Shown piece after piece: positions 18,451 through 26,263 of a DNA stretch of 64,000 bases (within the stretch, counting starts at the first letter, position 1; every line of letters begins with the position of its first letter). A program made the position numbers and the translations under genes. Origin of the DNA: Paenibacillus sp. FJAT-26967 (lineage in GTDB: Bacteria; Bacillota; Bacilli; Paenibacillales; NBRC-103111); assembly GCF_001541095.1 (NCBI RefSeq), contig NZ_LMXH01000001.1, positions 63,536-127,535 of the forward strand. The letters are read 5' to 3'. The notes beneath the pieces are model-generated. The model was not told where the DNA came from. It did not search any database and saw only the letters and a list, made by a program, of their open reading frames with translations.

Positions 18451-18549
18451 TTACAGGCCTTTCGTCTTGTCCTCGTTGTACGAGGATGTGAAGATGGCCA
18501 CAATAAACATGAGCAGGACCGTGTTAATAATCCAGAAAGCAGCTGACAT
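18451..18549 (-). CDS. Small membrane protein (32 aa)
   Basis: An ATG at 18549 follows GGAGGTGTGTCAG. The product is MSAAFWIINTVLLMFIVA, continuing IFTSSYNEDKTKGL to a TAA stop: one membrane helix and a short charged tail. It ends 24 bases before a perfect terminator, so the whole unit is well formed despite its size. The architecture resembles small accessory subunits of respiratory oxidases and similar one-helix proteins, but I cannot assign a family. Confidence 0.6.
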   Translation of the reverse strand: MSAAFWIINTVLLMFIVAIFTSSYNEDKTKGL

Positions 18550-18700
18550 CTGACACACCTCCAGAAAGCATACATTATGCTTATTATACCCAACTGCCGG
18601 GCAAAAGAAAAGGATATATAAAGTTTTTTGAACGAGATGGATCCAGGATAAAACCTAAAGGAACACGATTGTCTGTTTGTATACATGCAGAAAAATATAA

Positions 18701-18729
18701 TTTACACATAATGTAAATGTTGGTATGTT
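18701..18729 (+). promoter_or_regulatory. Promoter for the 18.8-kb small genes
   Basis: TTTACA and TATGTT are 17 bases apart. The -35 box is part of the palindrome TTTACACATAATGTAAA, which could bind a regulator. The 150 bases before it hold nothing that I recognise. Confidence 0.45.
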
Positions 18730-18763
18730 ACAAGTATTGTTGAAAATAAAATCACAGGAGGCG

Positions 18764-18835
18764 ATGCTCAATAGAGTAAACGTGCACGGGGAATTCGTTG
18801 ATGGAATAGAGGCTTTTGCACTTGTGAACATATAG
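18764..18835 (+). CDS. Possible 23-aa leader peptide
   Basis: ATG at 18764 begins MLNRVNVHGEFVDGIEAFA and ends at TAG 18 bases before the next gene. AGGAGG is only two bases from the ATG, which is too close for good initiation, so this may be chance. Confidence 0.2.
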   Translation: MLNRVNVHGEFVDGIEAFALVNI

Positions 18836-18853
18836 AAAAGAGGGATTCTTAAG

Positions 18854-19087
18854 TTGAAAGATATCAGACCTGTATTAGTTTTCTCAGGACTAATGTTAAT
18901 CGGATTGGGATTATTTGAAAAAATCCTAATGTATATAACCCCCGCTGGAAACAGCAATTTCAGTGGCATTGACGGTATCACTTTCAGGTACATTTGGAGC
19001 TTGTCTAATGTAACATTATTTATTGGCGGAACTGTCCTATTATTAGCATTCCTAATGTATTTGTTTATAAATGAGAAAAAGCAATAA
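18854..19087 (+). CDS. Small two-helix membrane protein
   Basis: The 77-residue product has a hydrophobic segment near residues 7-27 and another near 53-72, with a KK-rich end. I do not recognise a family. The start is taken as TTG at 18854, about ten bases after AGAGGG. A promoter at 18701 and a terminator at 19107 bracket it, which supports a real gene. Codons are AT-rich compared with neighbours. Confidence 0.55.
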   Translation: MKDIRPVLVFSGLMLIGLGLFEKILMYITPAGNSNFSGIDGITFRYIWSLSNVTLFIGGTVLLLAFLMYLFINEKKQ

Positions 19088-19106
19088 AAGCATAAATTTA
19101 TTTTGG

Positions 19107-19140
19107 AGCTATCGCTGCTTAGGCGGTGGCTTTTTGCTTT
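19107..19140 (+). terminator. Terminator after the 77-aa membrane protein gene
   Basis: AGCTATCGC pairs with GCGGTGGCT with G-U pairs, followed by TTTTT. Confidence 0.8.
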
Positions 19141-19381
19141 TTTGGGACGGGTTATCTTGCTGATGCCGCGAGCTGTTTCGCTTCATCAATAAGCTGGTTC
19201 ATATTATGCTGCTTTTTAACAGCGCCTTAACACTGTGCTTTGCAGACGTTCAGAGTATATTCCAGGATGATCTGAAGGAGTTAAACCAGCTAAGGTCTAA
19301 GATTACAAGGGGCTCACTTCGGGTAAGTTAAACGAAAGACATTCTACCTATTATTTACTACAAGAAGGTGAGCTTAAGTCA

Positions 19382-20395
19382 ATGAACTATGACGGAATTA
19401 TTATCGGGGGCGGCATTGCCGGACTGCAGGCAGCCGTTCAGCTTGGCCGCTATGGTCATAAGGTGCTGGTAATTGATGCGGGCTACGGGCGCTCGACCCT
19501 ATGCGCGCGTTATCATAACGTGCTCGGTTTCCCGGAAGGCGTATCCGGTGAGGAGCTCAGGAAGACGGGGCGCAAGCAGGCGCAGGCGCTCGGCGTGGAA
19601 TTTGCGGACGGCCTGGCGATCCGCGCAGCCGGGACTCTGGGCACCGGCTTCCGTGTCGGTGTCCGCAGGCTTGCGAAGCAGGAGAGCGGCGGCAATCACC
19701 CGCTCGCGGCGCATGAACCCGGCGGGCGGGGATTGTCCACGGAAGCGGAAGCGGAGCCGGATACGGAGTATACCGGCTCAACCCTGCTGCTTGCCACCGG
19801 CGTAATGGACCGGTTCCCGGAGGTGCCTGGGCTGCGCGAGTGCCTGGGACATACGATCTACGTATGTCCGGACTGTGACAGCCACGAGGTGGCGGGCCGC
19901 CGGACGGTAGTGCTGGGTGCGGGCGATCCCGGAGCCCGCATGGCTTTGACGCTGCGTCCGCGTACCGACAAGCTTACGCTGCTGAACCATGAACGTAAGC
20001 CGGTCAGTCCTGCGGTGCAGGAGGAATTGGATCGTGCCGGGATCCAGACAATCCCGGGACCGATTGCCGCCATCCACGCAGAGGAAGGCGGAAGGCTCGT
20101 CCGCGTGCAGCTGGAGGACGGCGGCACGGTTGAAGCCGAGCGGGGCTTCCTCGCTTTCGGCGGCAATGCGGTGCACTCGGACCTGGCGGTACAGCTCGGC
20201 GCCGAGCGGATGGAGAACCGCCATGTAATGGCGGACCCGCGCAGCAAGGAAACGAACATCCCCGGCGTCTATGCAGCCGGAGATATCGGTGTGCATGCAG
20301 AGCAGCTTACCGTTGCCATGGGTGAGGGAGCAATGGCCGCCATCTGGATGAATAAGGCCATTGAAGCGAAGAAACGGAAGAGTCAGCAGGGGTAA
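19382..20395 (+). CDS. Thioredoxin-reductase-like FAD/NAD(P) flavoprotein
   Basis: The 337-residue product has the FAD dinucleotide fold GGGIAGLQAA at residues 9-18, a redox CPDC at about 162-165, a second fold VLGAGDPGARMA near 178, and the C-terminal FAD motif GVYAAGDIG. This is the plan of low-molecular-weight thioredoxin reductase. Residues about 97-128 form a Gly/Glu-rich insertion before the second FAD strand that trxB proteins lack. The pyridine-nucleotide motif is unusual (GAGDPG rather than GGGDSA), so the electron donor or acceptor may differ. AAGGTGAG precedes the ATG. The 240-base gap before it has only weak coding-like traces. Confidence 0.82.
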   Translation: MNYDGIIIGGGIAGLQAAVQLGRYGHKVLVIDAGYGRSTLCARYHNVLGFPEGVSGEELRKTGRKQAQALGVEFADGLAIRAAGTLGTGFRVGVRRLAKQESGGNHPLAAHEPGGRGLSTEAEAEPDTEYTGSTLLLATGVMDRFPEVPGLRECLGHTIYVCPDCDSHEVAGRRTVVLGAGDPGARMALTLRPRTDKLTLLNHERKPVSPAVQEELDRAGIQTIPGPIAAIHAEEGGRLVRVQLEDGGTVEAERGFLAFGGNAVHSDLAVQLGAERMENRHVMADPRSKETNIPGVYAAGDIGVHAEQLTVAMGEGAMAAIWMNKAIEAKKRKSQQG

Positions 20396-20414
20396 GCCCC
20401 GCTGGCTCTTTTTT
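20379..20414 (+). terminator. Terminator overlapping the flavoprotein stop codon
   Basis: AGAGTCAGC.GGGG pairs with CCCCGCTGGCTCT, followed by TTTTTT. Confidence 0.8.
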
Positions 20415-20454
20415 GGTACAACGTGGCAGGATGGAGGCGGGGCTGTCTCTATTC

Positions 20455-20901
20455 CTACTCTTGCCGTTCCTCGTGCCCAGTCCAAGTATCCTTGTCTGCT
20501 GCTTTTTTCTCCTCCAGAATTCTTTTATATTGTCGCAGCAGCCTGACCTTCCTCTGCTCGAAAAGCCTGGCCACAATGGAAGTTCCGCACCACTCCGCAT
20601 TTTCACGGAAAAGACTGGCCGAGGGATGTGGAGCAGAGTCCTCCAGCAGTTCCAGGGCCTTATCCGTCAGCCTGTACAAATAAGCAGGTCTGCCCGGTGA
20701 CTGCCGCCGTATGGTCTGCTGCACATAATGGTTCTGCAGGAGGGCGTTCAAATGACGTCTAATGCCCGCAGGCGTCATCTTAATTTCATGGGCGATGTGC
20801 TTAATGTCAGAGGTTCCCAGCCTCTCGAGGCAGAACATAATTTCTTTACGCGTAGGTTGGTCCAGAGGATGGAAATGCGCTGTTTTCACATGTGTGCCCA
20901 C
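20455..20901 (-). CDS. Winged-helix transcriptional regulator (ArsR/SufR-like)
   Basis: The 148-residue product has a winged helix in its first half. TRKEIMFCLERLG leads to IKHIAHEIKMTPAGIRRHLNAL (recognition helix) and the wing QQTIRRQSPGRPAYLYRLTDKA, where the GRP-aYLYxLT pattern is typical of SufR-like regulators. The second half is a basic helix ending in a charged tail. No Cys cluster for an iron-sulfur site is visible, unlike true SufR. It converges on the flavoprotein gene, so a link is uncertain. Confidence 0.75.
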   Translation of the reverse strand: MGTHVKTAHFHPLDQPTRKEIMFCLERLGTSDIKHIAHEIKMTPAGIRRHLNALLQNHYVQQTIRRQSPGRPAYLYRLTDKALELLEDSAPHPSASLFRENAEWCGTSIVARLFEQRKVRLLRQYKRILEEKKAADKDTWTGHEERQE

Positions 20902-21118
20902 CTTTCCCTTAATAGCCAGACTCTATATGAGTATAAGTTTACAATATATACCATTTATACCTTTAGATTATAAGGAGTGAGAAAAGTTTTGTCTATATGC
21001 AAAAATTTTTACTAAAGTGAAATTTTGGTGAACGTGGTTTGTCCATTCTGTGAACGCCAGTTGTTTGCCTGTTTATGAAAAGAGAAGCCGCACAATTGAA
21101 AGTGGGGGTGAGTACAAA

Positions 21119-21163
21119 TAAAGCCCGGATTTCCTTCGGCATCAAGAAGGAATCCGGGCTTAT
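21119..21163. terminator. Bidirectional terminator-like hairpin
   Basis: AAGCCCGGATT.CCTTC pairs with GAAGGAATCCGGGCTT. It stands in the gap 20902-21312, which holds no gene that I can see. Confidence 0.7.
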
Positions 21164-21181
21164 CGAGTGAGGGACTTATGT

Positions 21182-21247
21182 CTGCGCGGCTGAAATTGGG
21201 AGGTAGACTTGCTTCAAGCCTGCGCGGCTGAATTCGGGAGATAGAGT
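21182..21247 (+). repeat. Short direct repeat, two copies
   Basis: Two 28-base copies at 21182-21209 and 21220-21247 share CTGCGCGGCTGAA and a following GGGAG/GTAGA-like end, differing at a few positions. No function is evident. Confidence 0.6.
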
Positions 21248-21312
21248 CATCCCAGGCCTTCCGTCAAAATTTGCGGATGTTTACAGGAAAAATCAACGGA
21301 ACTCTTCCGGTT

Positions 21313-22323
21313 TCATCTGGAGTGTGCAGACCGCCGTGTACGGGCTGCCTTCCCCGGCTGCGAAACCGCTGGTTCCTGCAAATCAGGAGACTGCGGCGGT
21401 GACGCCTCCGGACTCCCCTCTGCCCGCTGTTCCGCTTGGGTTGAAGCAGCCGGGGCACCATCTGCTGCAAGAAGTGCAGAGGCATGGCGCCCGCGCGTTC
21501 TGCGCTTTGGGTCAGGCTCCGGCTCAAGTCCCGGTGGAAGCGGGTTTATCGCAAGAGGCCGAGCGGCAGCAGCCCTTGTGCCTGCAGGTTTCGCTTCGTC
21601 AACGCTTGCGCTCTCCAGAGGGGCGACCACGTGCGCGAAGGCAGCGAGCGCTTCCGCACCTTGCGGCGTCAAGCTGTAGACCCCGCGGTTCACGCGGGCG
21701 AACCAGCCGTAGACGTTGCGCTGCAGGAGCGCCGCCGTCTTCGCGTTGCCGGTGAGCTCCCGCAGCTTGCGCGGGCTGAGCGGTCCCTGCTGCCGGAGGA
21801 GCAGGGCGCAGTGGAGCGCCTTCTCGCGGTAGGCGGTCACCAATTTGCGGCGCGTGCTGCCGCCTACGTTGTAGTCTGCGCTGCGTTCGCGGAATTCACC
21901 GAGCAGGCGGTCGGCCTTGCGCTTGCGCGCGGGAGTGACCCGGACAGGCGACTGAAGCCCGGGAGGATCGCAGACGATATCCACGGCCGGCTTCTTCGTC
22001 TTGTAGAATTGCACCGTTATGAGGCCAAGTCCCAGACGCCCGCACAGCTTGCGGATGTCGCCCCATGTCATGCGGTGGGGAACCCTTCCTTTGGCCGGAA
22101 GCTCGATGGCGATGTAGACCTGCTCCGTCACGTCCTGCCTGCGCAAGCCCTGGATGAGCAGCGGCACGGTGAGGCTGCGCTTCAGCTCTACGATGACCGG
22201 AGCTTCGCCTTCCCGCACAGCGACAAGATCGCAGTGGCGGACCTCGCCGCGGACTTCATAGCCGAGCTGCTCCCAGTATGCTTTGACGGGCGCGTACAGC
22301 TCGGTTTCGCTTTGGATAGGCAT
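21313..22323 (-). CDS. DUF2161 protein with PD-(D/E)XK nuclease fold
   Basis: The 336-residue product opens with a PD-(D/E)XK-type core: E6, D32 in CDLVAVREG, and E46-x-K48 in VIVELKRS, the catalytic triad layout. This is followed by the DUF2161 region (QVYIAIELP, KLCGRLGLGLITVQFY). A middle part (residues about 165-235) is a winged-helix-like domain, KALHCALLLRQQGPLSPRKLREL to GVYSLTPQGAEAL. The last 90 residues are Pro/Ala/Glu-rich and basic, likely disordered. DNA or RNA cleavage is inferred from the fold. It is markedly GC-rich. Confidence 0.8.
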   Translation of the reverse strand: MPIQSETELYAPVKAYWEQLGYEVRGEVRHCDLVAVREGEAPVIVELKRSLTVPLLIQGLRRQDVTEQVYIAIELPAKGRVPHRMTWGDIRKLCGRLGLGLITVQFYKTKKPAVDIVCDPPGLQSPVRVTPARKRKADRLLGEFRERSADYNVGGSTRRKLVTAYREKALHCALLLRQQGPLSPRKLRELTGNAKTAALLQRNVYGWFARVNRGVYSLTPQGAEALAAFAHVVAPLESASVDEAKPAGTRAAAARPLAINPLPPGLEPEPDPKRRTRGRHASALLAADGAPAASTQAEQRAEGSPEASPPQSPDLQEPAVSQPGKAARTRRSAHSR

Positions 22324-22520
22324 GTCCGTGGCTCCTTTCAGACTTACGATGACCGGTTCTTATGGTACATTCTTTCAAGTATAACATAAGGAAACTTCGT
22401 ATAAAGGGGGCATTTTCCGGAGGAATTATGGAAATTTTTAACGGAGACATGCTAAGATAAGCGACAAGTTGATCCATTTTTTGCATGGGAGGAACCTTTT
22501 ATAAGGAGGAGTTCGGAATA

Positions 22521-23399
22521 GTGGAGGACTTGTACAATGACTACCAGCATCTGCTCATTTCTATTGCTTACCGGATGCTCGGTTCACTCGCGGATGCCGA
22601 AGATATCGTGCAGGATGTATTTGTAGATGCGGAACCGCACGGGCTGGCGCATATAGAGAACAGGAAAGCCTACTTGTGCAGGTCGGTGACGAACCGATGC
22701 ATCAATTATCTTAAATCTGCGCGAAAAAGAAGGGAAGTCTACGTCGGCACCTGGCTGCCGGAACCCCTTGTGACGACTTCGGAGGGGGATCCTATGGACA
22801 CCGTAGTGAAGCAGGAAAGCATCACTTACGCTCTGCTCGTTACGCTCGAACAGCTGAATCCGGCAGAGCGGGCCGTGTTTATTCTGAGGGAAACTCTTCA
22901 TTATACCTACAAAGAGATCGCAGAAGTGCTGGACCGGACAGAAGGCGGCTGCCGCAAGCTCTGCAGCCGTGCCAAAGCCAAGCTTGCCGTGCCGTGGGAA
23001 CAGCCCTCATCAGCTCTTTCGCCAAGAACGGAGCAGGAGGAGAAGTTCGTGGAGCTGTTTCTGCATGCGGTGTCATCGGGGCGTTTCGACGAATGCCTGT
23101 CCATGCTGACCAGGGAAGCTATCCTGTATACGGATGGCGGGGGCAAGGTGCGCTGCGCCCTGCGTCCCATACTCGGAACGCAGCGGATTCAAGCTCTGTG
23201 GTCGGGGATTGCTCCAAGAGGTTATTTTGAAGGGCATATGCTTCCTGTGTATGTGAATGGCCGGAGAGGATTCGTACTGGTGAGAGCAGGCAGGCCGGTC
23301 ATGGCTGTCAGCATGCAGTGGACCCCGGAGCAGGATCGCATCAGCAAGCTTTTTATCGTGTCCAATCCGGATAAACTTCACCGTATTCGGCTGTCATAA
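22521..23399 (+). CDS. ECF41-type RNA polymerase sigma factor with fused NTF2-like domain
   Basis: The 292-residue product has sigma region 2 (LLISIAYRMLGSLADAEDIVQDVF, residues about 12-35) and region 4 (NPAERAVFILRETLHYTYKEIAEVLDRTEGGCRKLCSRAK). A C-terminal SnoaL/NTF2-like domain of about 110 residues follows (FLHAVSSGRFDECLSMLT..YTDGGGKV). This fused domain, instead of an anti-sigma factor, defines the ECF41 group, whose activity it controls. The chosen GTG at 22521 follows AAGGAGGAG by nine bases; the ATG at 22485 has no ribosome binding site. The neighbour downstream encodes a carboxymuconolactone decarboxylase-like protein, the standard ECF41 partner. Confidence 0.9.
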   Translation: MEDLYNDYQHLLISIAYRMLGSLADAEDIVQDVFVDAEPHGLAHIENRKAYLCRSVTNRCINYLKSARKRREVYVGTWLPEPLVTTSEGDPMDTVVKQESITYALLVTLEQLNPAERAVFILRETLHYTYKEIAEVLDRTEGGCRKLCSRAKAKLAVPWEQPSSALSPRTEQEEKFVELFLHAVSSGRFDECLSMLTREAILYTDGGGKVRCALRPILGTQRIQALWSGIAPRGYFEGHMLPVYVNGRRGFVLVRAGRPVMAVSMQWTPEQDRISKLFIVSNPDKLHRIRLS

Positions 23400-23455
23400 G
23401 CTCTTTGCTGCACCGGTGCCATGCTTCATTGTGCTTTTGTTCGCCCGTTACCCGG

Positions 23456-23485
23456 TGTCACAAATCCCATCGCTGTCTTGTTCTA
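23456..23485 (+). promoter_or_regulatory. ECF41-type -35 element before the AhpD-like gene
   Basis: TGTCACA at 23456-23462 equals the -35 sequence published for ECF41 target promoters, as I recall it. The -10 element (CGTC) is not clearly present at the expected spacing; CTGTC at 23474 is the nearest. It lies 58 bases before the target start codon. Confidence 0.5.
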
Positions 23486-23519
23486 TCCTTGAGATCATTT
23501 ATTTGGAGGAGGAAGAACG

Positions 23520-23963
23520 ATGGAAGAGAGAATGAATATGGTAACGGCGGTGCCAGCCGGATATGCGGCAATGGCCGAACTGGAGAAGTATGTGAAATCG
23601 ACCAGTCTGAATCCCGAATTAAAAGAATTAATCAAAATTCGCGCTTCCCAAATAAACGGCTGCGCCTTCTGCCTGGATATGCACACCAAGGCTGCCCGCA
23701 AGCTGGGAGAGACGGAGCAAAGATTGTATACGCTGAGCGCATGGCGCGAGACGCCCTTCTTTACGCCGGAGGAACGTGCGGCTCTCGCCTTCACGGAAGC
23801 CGTTACGCTGGTAACGGAAGGACACGTGCCGGATGATGTTTATCAGCAGGTGTGCGTTTATTACGATGAAGTCCAGACTTTTGAAATCCTTATGTCAATC
23901 GTGGTCATCAACGCTTGGAATCGTCTTGTGATTTCTACGAGAAGAATGCCCGCCGCAGACTAA
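23520..23963 (+). CDS. Carboxymuconolactone decarboxylase/AhpD-like protein
   Basis: The 147-residue product has the AhpD redox signature C48-AF-C51-LDMHTKAARK, including the His that follows. It is of the single-domain all-helical kind that acts as a small peroxidase or reductase; the true reaction is unknown. GGAGG lies 12 bases before the ATG. It is the likely target of the ECF41 sigma factor encoded just upstream, both by family habit and by the TGTCACA element between them. Confidence 0.88.
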   Translation: MEERMNMVTAVPAGYAAMAELEKYVKSTSLNPELKELIKIRASQINGCAFCLDMHTKAARKLGETEQRLYTLSAWRETPFFTPEERAALAFTEAVTLVTEGHVPDDVYQQVCVYYDEVQTFEILMSIVVINAWNRLVISTRRMPAAD

Positions 23964-24065
23964 ATGCATCCCTAATAGAAGGCTGGTCCCTGCCATGGAA
24001 GTGCTCCTTTGCTGCCATCTCATGTAAGGCTTGTTTTTCCTTTGTTCCTGTACAAATTTACAGGC

Positions 24066-24092
24066 AAGTATTGCGCTGAGGCCGCATAGGAT
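24066..24092 (+). promoter_or_regulatory. Weak sigma-E-like boxes before prkA
   Basis: AAGTATT and CATAGGAT are 12 bases apart, about 70 bases before the start. Six of eight positions of the -10 match CATACAAT. Support comes mainly from prkA being a sigma-E gene in B. subtilis. Confidence 0.2.
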
Positions 24093-24161
24093 TGTAGTAC
24101 CCTAAATCACCATCACGAGCTATCCGCTCTTTCGAGGCAATGGCAGTGAGAGGAGGTACCC

Positions 24162-26057
24162 ATGGATATTTTCAAACGCATCACGGAGCATCGGACTGAG
24201 AAGGAACAACTGGCATGGACGGGTTCGTTCCGGGAGTATCTGGAGCTGGTCCGTCAAAATCCGAGCCTGGCGATGACAGCCCACGCACGTGTATATGAGA
24301 TGATTGCTTCTCACGGCATCGAAAAGAATGATGGGCCTACCCGCTACAACTTCTTTGATCAGGAAATTTTTGGGCTCGACCGTGCGGTAGAAAAGCTGGT
24401 GGAAGAATATTTCCATTCGGCTGCCAGAAGACTTGACGTCCGAAAACGTATTTTGCTGCTGATGGGGCCGGTAAGCGGAGGTAAGTCAACCATTGTAACC
24501 CTGCTCAAAAAAGGGCTGGAGCAGTTTTCGCGGACGGATGCAGGGGCCGTCTATGCGATTAAAGGGTGCCCGATGCATGAAGATCCGTTCCATCTCATTC
24601 CCTCTGAGCTGAGGCCGGAAATTGAAGGGGAACTGGGCATCCGCATCGAGGGGAATTTGTGTCCTTCCTGTCAGCTCAGGCTCAGGACCCAGTACGAAGG
24701 ACGCATTGAAGAGGTCGAAGTCGAACGCGTCCTGATTTCGGAGGATGACCGCATCGGAATTGGTACGTTCAGCCCATCCGATCCCAAATCGCAGGATATT
24801 GCGGATTTGACAGGCAGTATTGATTTTTCCACGATTACGGAATATGGCTCCGAGTCTGACCCGCGCGCCTACCGTTTCGACGGCGAATTGAATAAAGCCA
24901 ACCGCGGACTGATGGAATTCCAGGAGATGCTGAAGTGTGACGAGAAATTTCTGTGGAATTTGCTGTCCCTGACGCAGGAAGGCAATTTCAAGGCCGGACG
25001 GTTTGCTCTTATATCGGCGGATGAGCTGATCGTCGCCCATACGAACGAATCGGAGTATAAATCTTTTATTGCGAACAAGAAGAACGAAGCTCTTCAATCG
25101 CGTATGATTGTAATGCCGATTCCTTATAACCTGAAAGTATCGGATGAAGAGAAGATCTACAAGAAATTGATCAAGCAGAGCGACATGTCGCATGTGCATA
25201 TTTCCCCGCATTCCTTAAAAGCAGCCGCGATTTTCTCCATTCTGACCCGCCTGAAGGAAACGAAGAAGCAGGGCATGGATCTGGTGAAGAAAATGCGCAT
25301 GTACGACGGGGAAGCGATAGAAGGCTATAAGGAAGCCGATCTGAAGGAAATGCAGAACGAGTATCTCGAAGAGGGGATGAGCGGGATCGATCCGCGGTAT
25401 ATCATCAACCGTATTTCGAGTGCTCTGATCCGCCATGATCTTCAGTGCATTAATGCGCTGGATGTACTGCGCGCCCTTAAAGACGGGCTGGATCAGCATC
25501 CGTCCATTACCAAAGACGAGCGGGAACGCTACCTCAATTTCATTTCGGTGGCTCGTAAGGAATACGATGATCTTGCCAAGAAAGAAGTGCAGAAGGCGTT
25601 CGTGTACTCGTTCGAGGAATCGGCCAAAACTTTGTTTGATAACTACCTGGACAATATAGAAGCTTATTCGAATTGGGGTAAAATCAAGGATCCGTTGACC
25701 GGGGAAGAGATGGACCCCGATGAGCGGCTTATGCGCTCCATTGAGGAACAGATCGGGATTTCGGAGAATGCGAAAAAAGCGTTTCGTGAAGAAATTCTGA
25801 TCCGAATTTCGTCTTATTCCCGCAAAGGGCGCCGGTTCGATTACAGCACGCATGAACGGCTGCGCGAAGCGATTGAGAAAAAGCTGTTCACGGACTTGAA
25901 GGATATCGTCAAAATCACGACCTCAACGAAGACACCGGATGAGCGGCAGCTTAAGAAGATCAATGAGGTGACGAGACAACTCATTGACGCCCACGGATAC
26001 TGCCCGGTCTGTGCGAATGAATTGCTGCGCTATGTCGGCAGCCTCTTAAACCGTTAG
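24162..26057 (+). CDS. prkA: PrkA-family serine protein kinase / AAA+ protein
   Basis: The 631-residue product has a PrkA-type AAA domain with Walker A GPVSGGKST at residues 102-110, followed by SIDFSTITEYGSESDPRAY and the long PrkA C-terminal domain. Two Cys pairs, CPSC near 172 and CPVC near 617, may bind metal. In Bacillus it is a sigma-E-controlled protein needed for efficient sporulation, reported as a kinase and more recently as an ATP-dependent protease. Its usual partners YhbH and SpoVR are encoded 20 kb away at 44.4-46.9 kb, not next to it. GAGAGGAGGTACCC precedes the ATG. Confidence 0.95.
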   Translation: MDIFKRITEHRTEKEQLAWTGSFREYLELVRQNPSLAMTAHARVYEMIASHGIEKNDGPTRYNFFDQEIFGLDRAVEKLVEEYFHSAARRLDVRKRILLLMGPVSGGKSTIVTLLKKGLEQFSRTDAGAVYAIKGCPMHEDPFHLIPSELRPEIEGELGIRIEGNLCPSCQLRLRTQYEGRIEEVEVERVLISEDDRIGIGTFSPSDPKSQDIADLTGSIDFSTITEYGSESDPRAYRFDGELNKANRGLMEFQEMLKCDEKFLWNLLSLTQEGNFKAGRFALISADELIVAHTNESEYKSFIANKKNEALQSRMIVMPIPYNLKVSDEEKIYKKLIKQSDMSHVHISPHSLKAAAIFSILTRLKETKKQGMDLVKKMRMYDGEAIEGYKEADLKEMQNEYLEEGMSGIDPRYIINRISSALIRHDLQCINALDVLRALKDGLDQHPSITKDERERYLNFISVARKEYDDLAKKEVQKAFVYSFEESAKTLFDNYLDNIEAYSNWGKIKDPLTGEEMDPDERLMRSIEEQIGISENAKKAFREEILIRISSYSRKGRRFDYSTHERLREAIEKKLFTDLKDIVKITTSTKTPDERQLKKINEVTRQLIDAHGYCPVCANELLRYVGSLLNR

Positions 26058-26077
26058 GACCATCACTATCTTCAACT

Positions 26078-26118
26078 GCCCTTCCGTCTGTTAGTCTAGA
26101 CGGACAGGGCTTTTTTTC
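26078..26118 (+). terminator. Terminator after prkA
   Basis: GCCCT.TCCGTCT pairs with AGACGGA.AGGGC, followed by seven T. Confidence 0.95.
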
Positions 26119-26263
26119 CATTCACCTGACAAGGGATCGCATCTTATAGAGGGGGTGTGATAAGATAGGGCGATATGGAAGTTTTTTTTAATATTACTAG
26201 GTGAAGTTGAATAAAAAGTTCCGGTCATTCATTCCCGATTGGTCCAGGAGGATTTACACCATC

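Noticed and set aside
19150-19381. Short coding-like frames on both strands (for example plus-strand QSIFQDDLKELNQLRSK, minus-strand MNQLIDEAKQLAASAR)
   Set aside because: Neither has a ribosome binding site and they overlap each other; a decayed gene is possible but cannot be supported.
21484-22389. 301-codon plus-strand frame opposite the DUF2161 gene
   Set aside because: It is the antisense shadow of a GC-rich gene; the minus frame has the catalytic D-E-K motif and a coherent fold.
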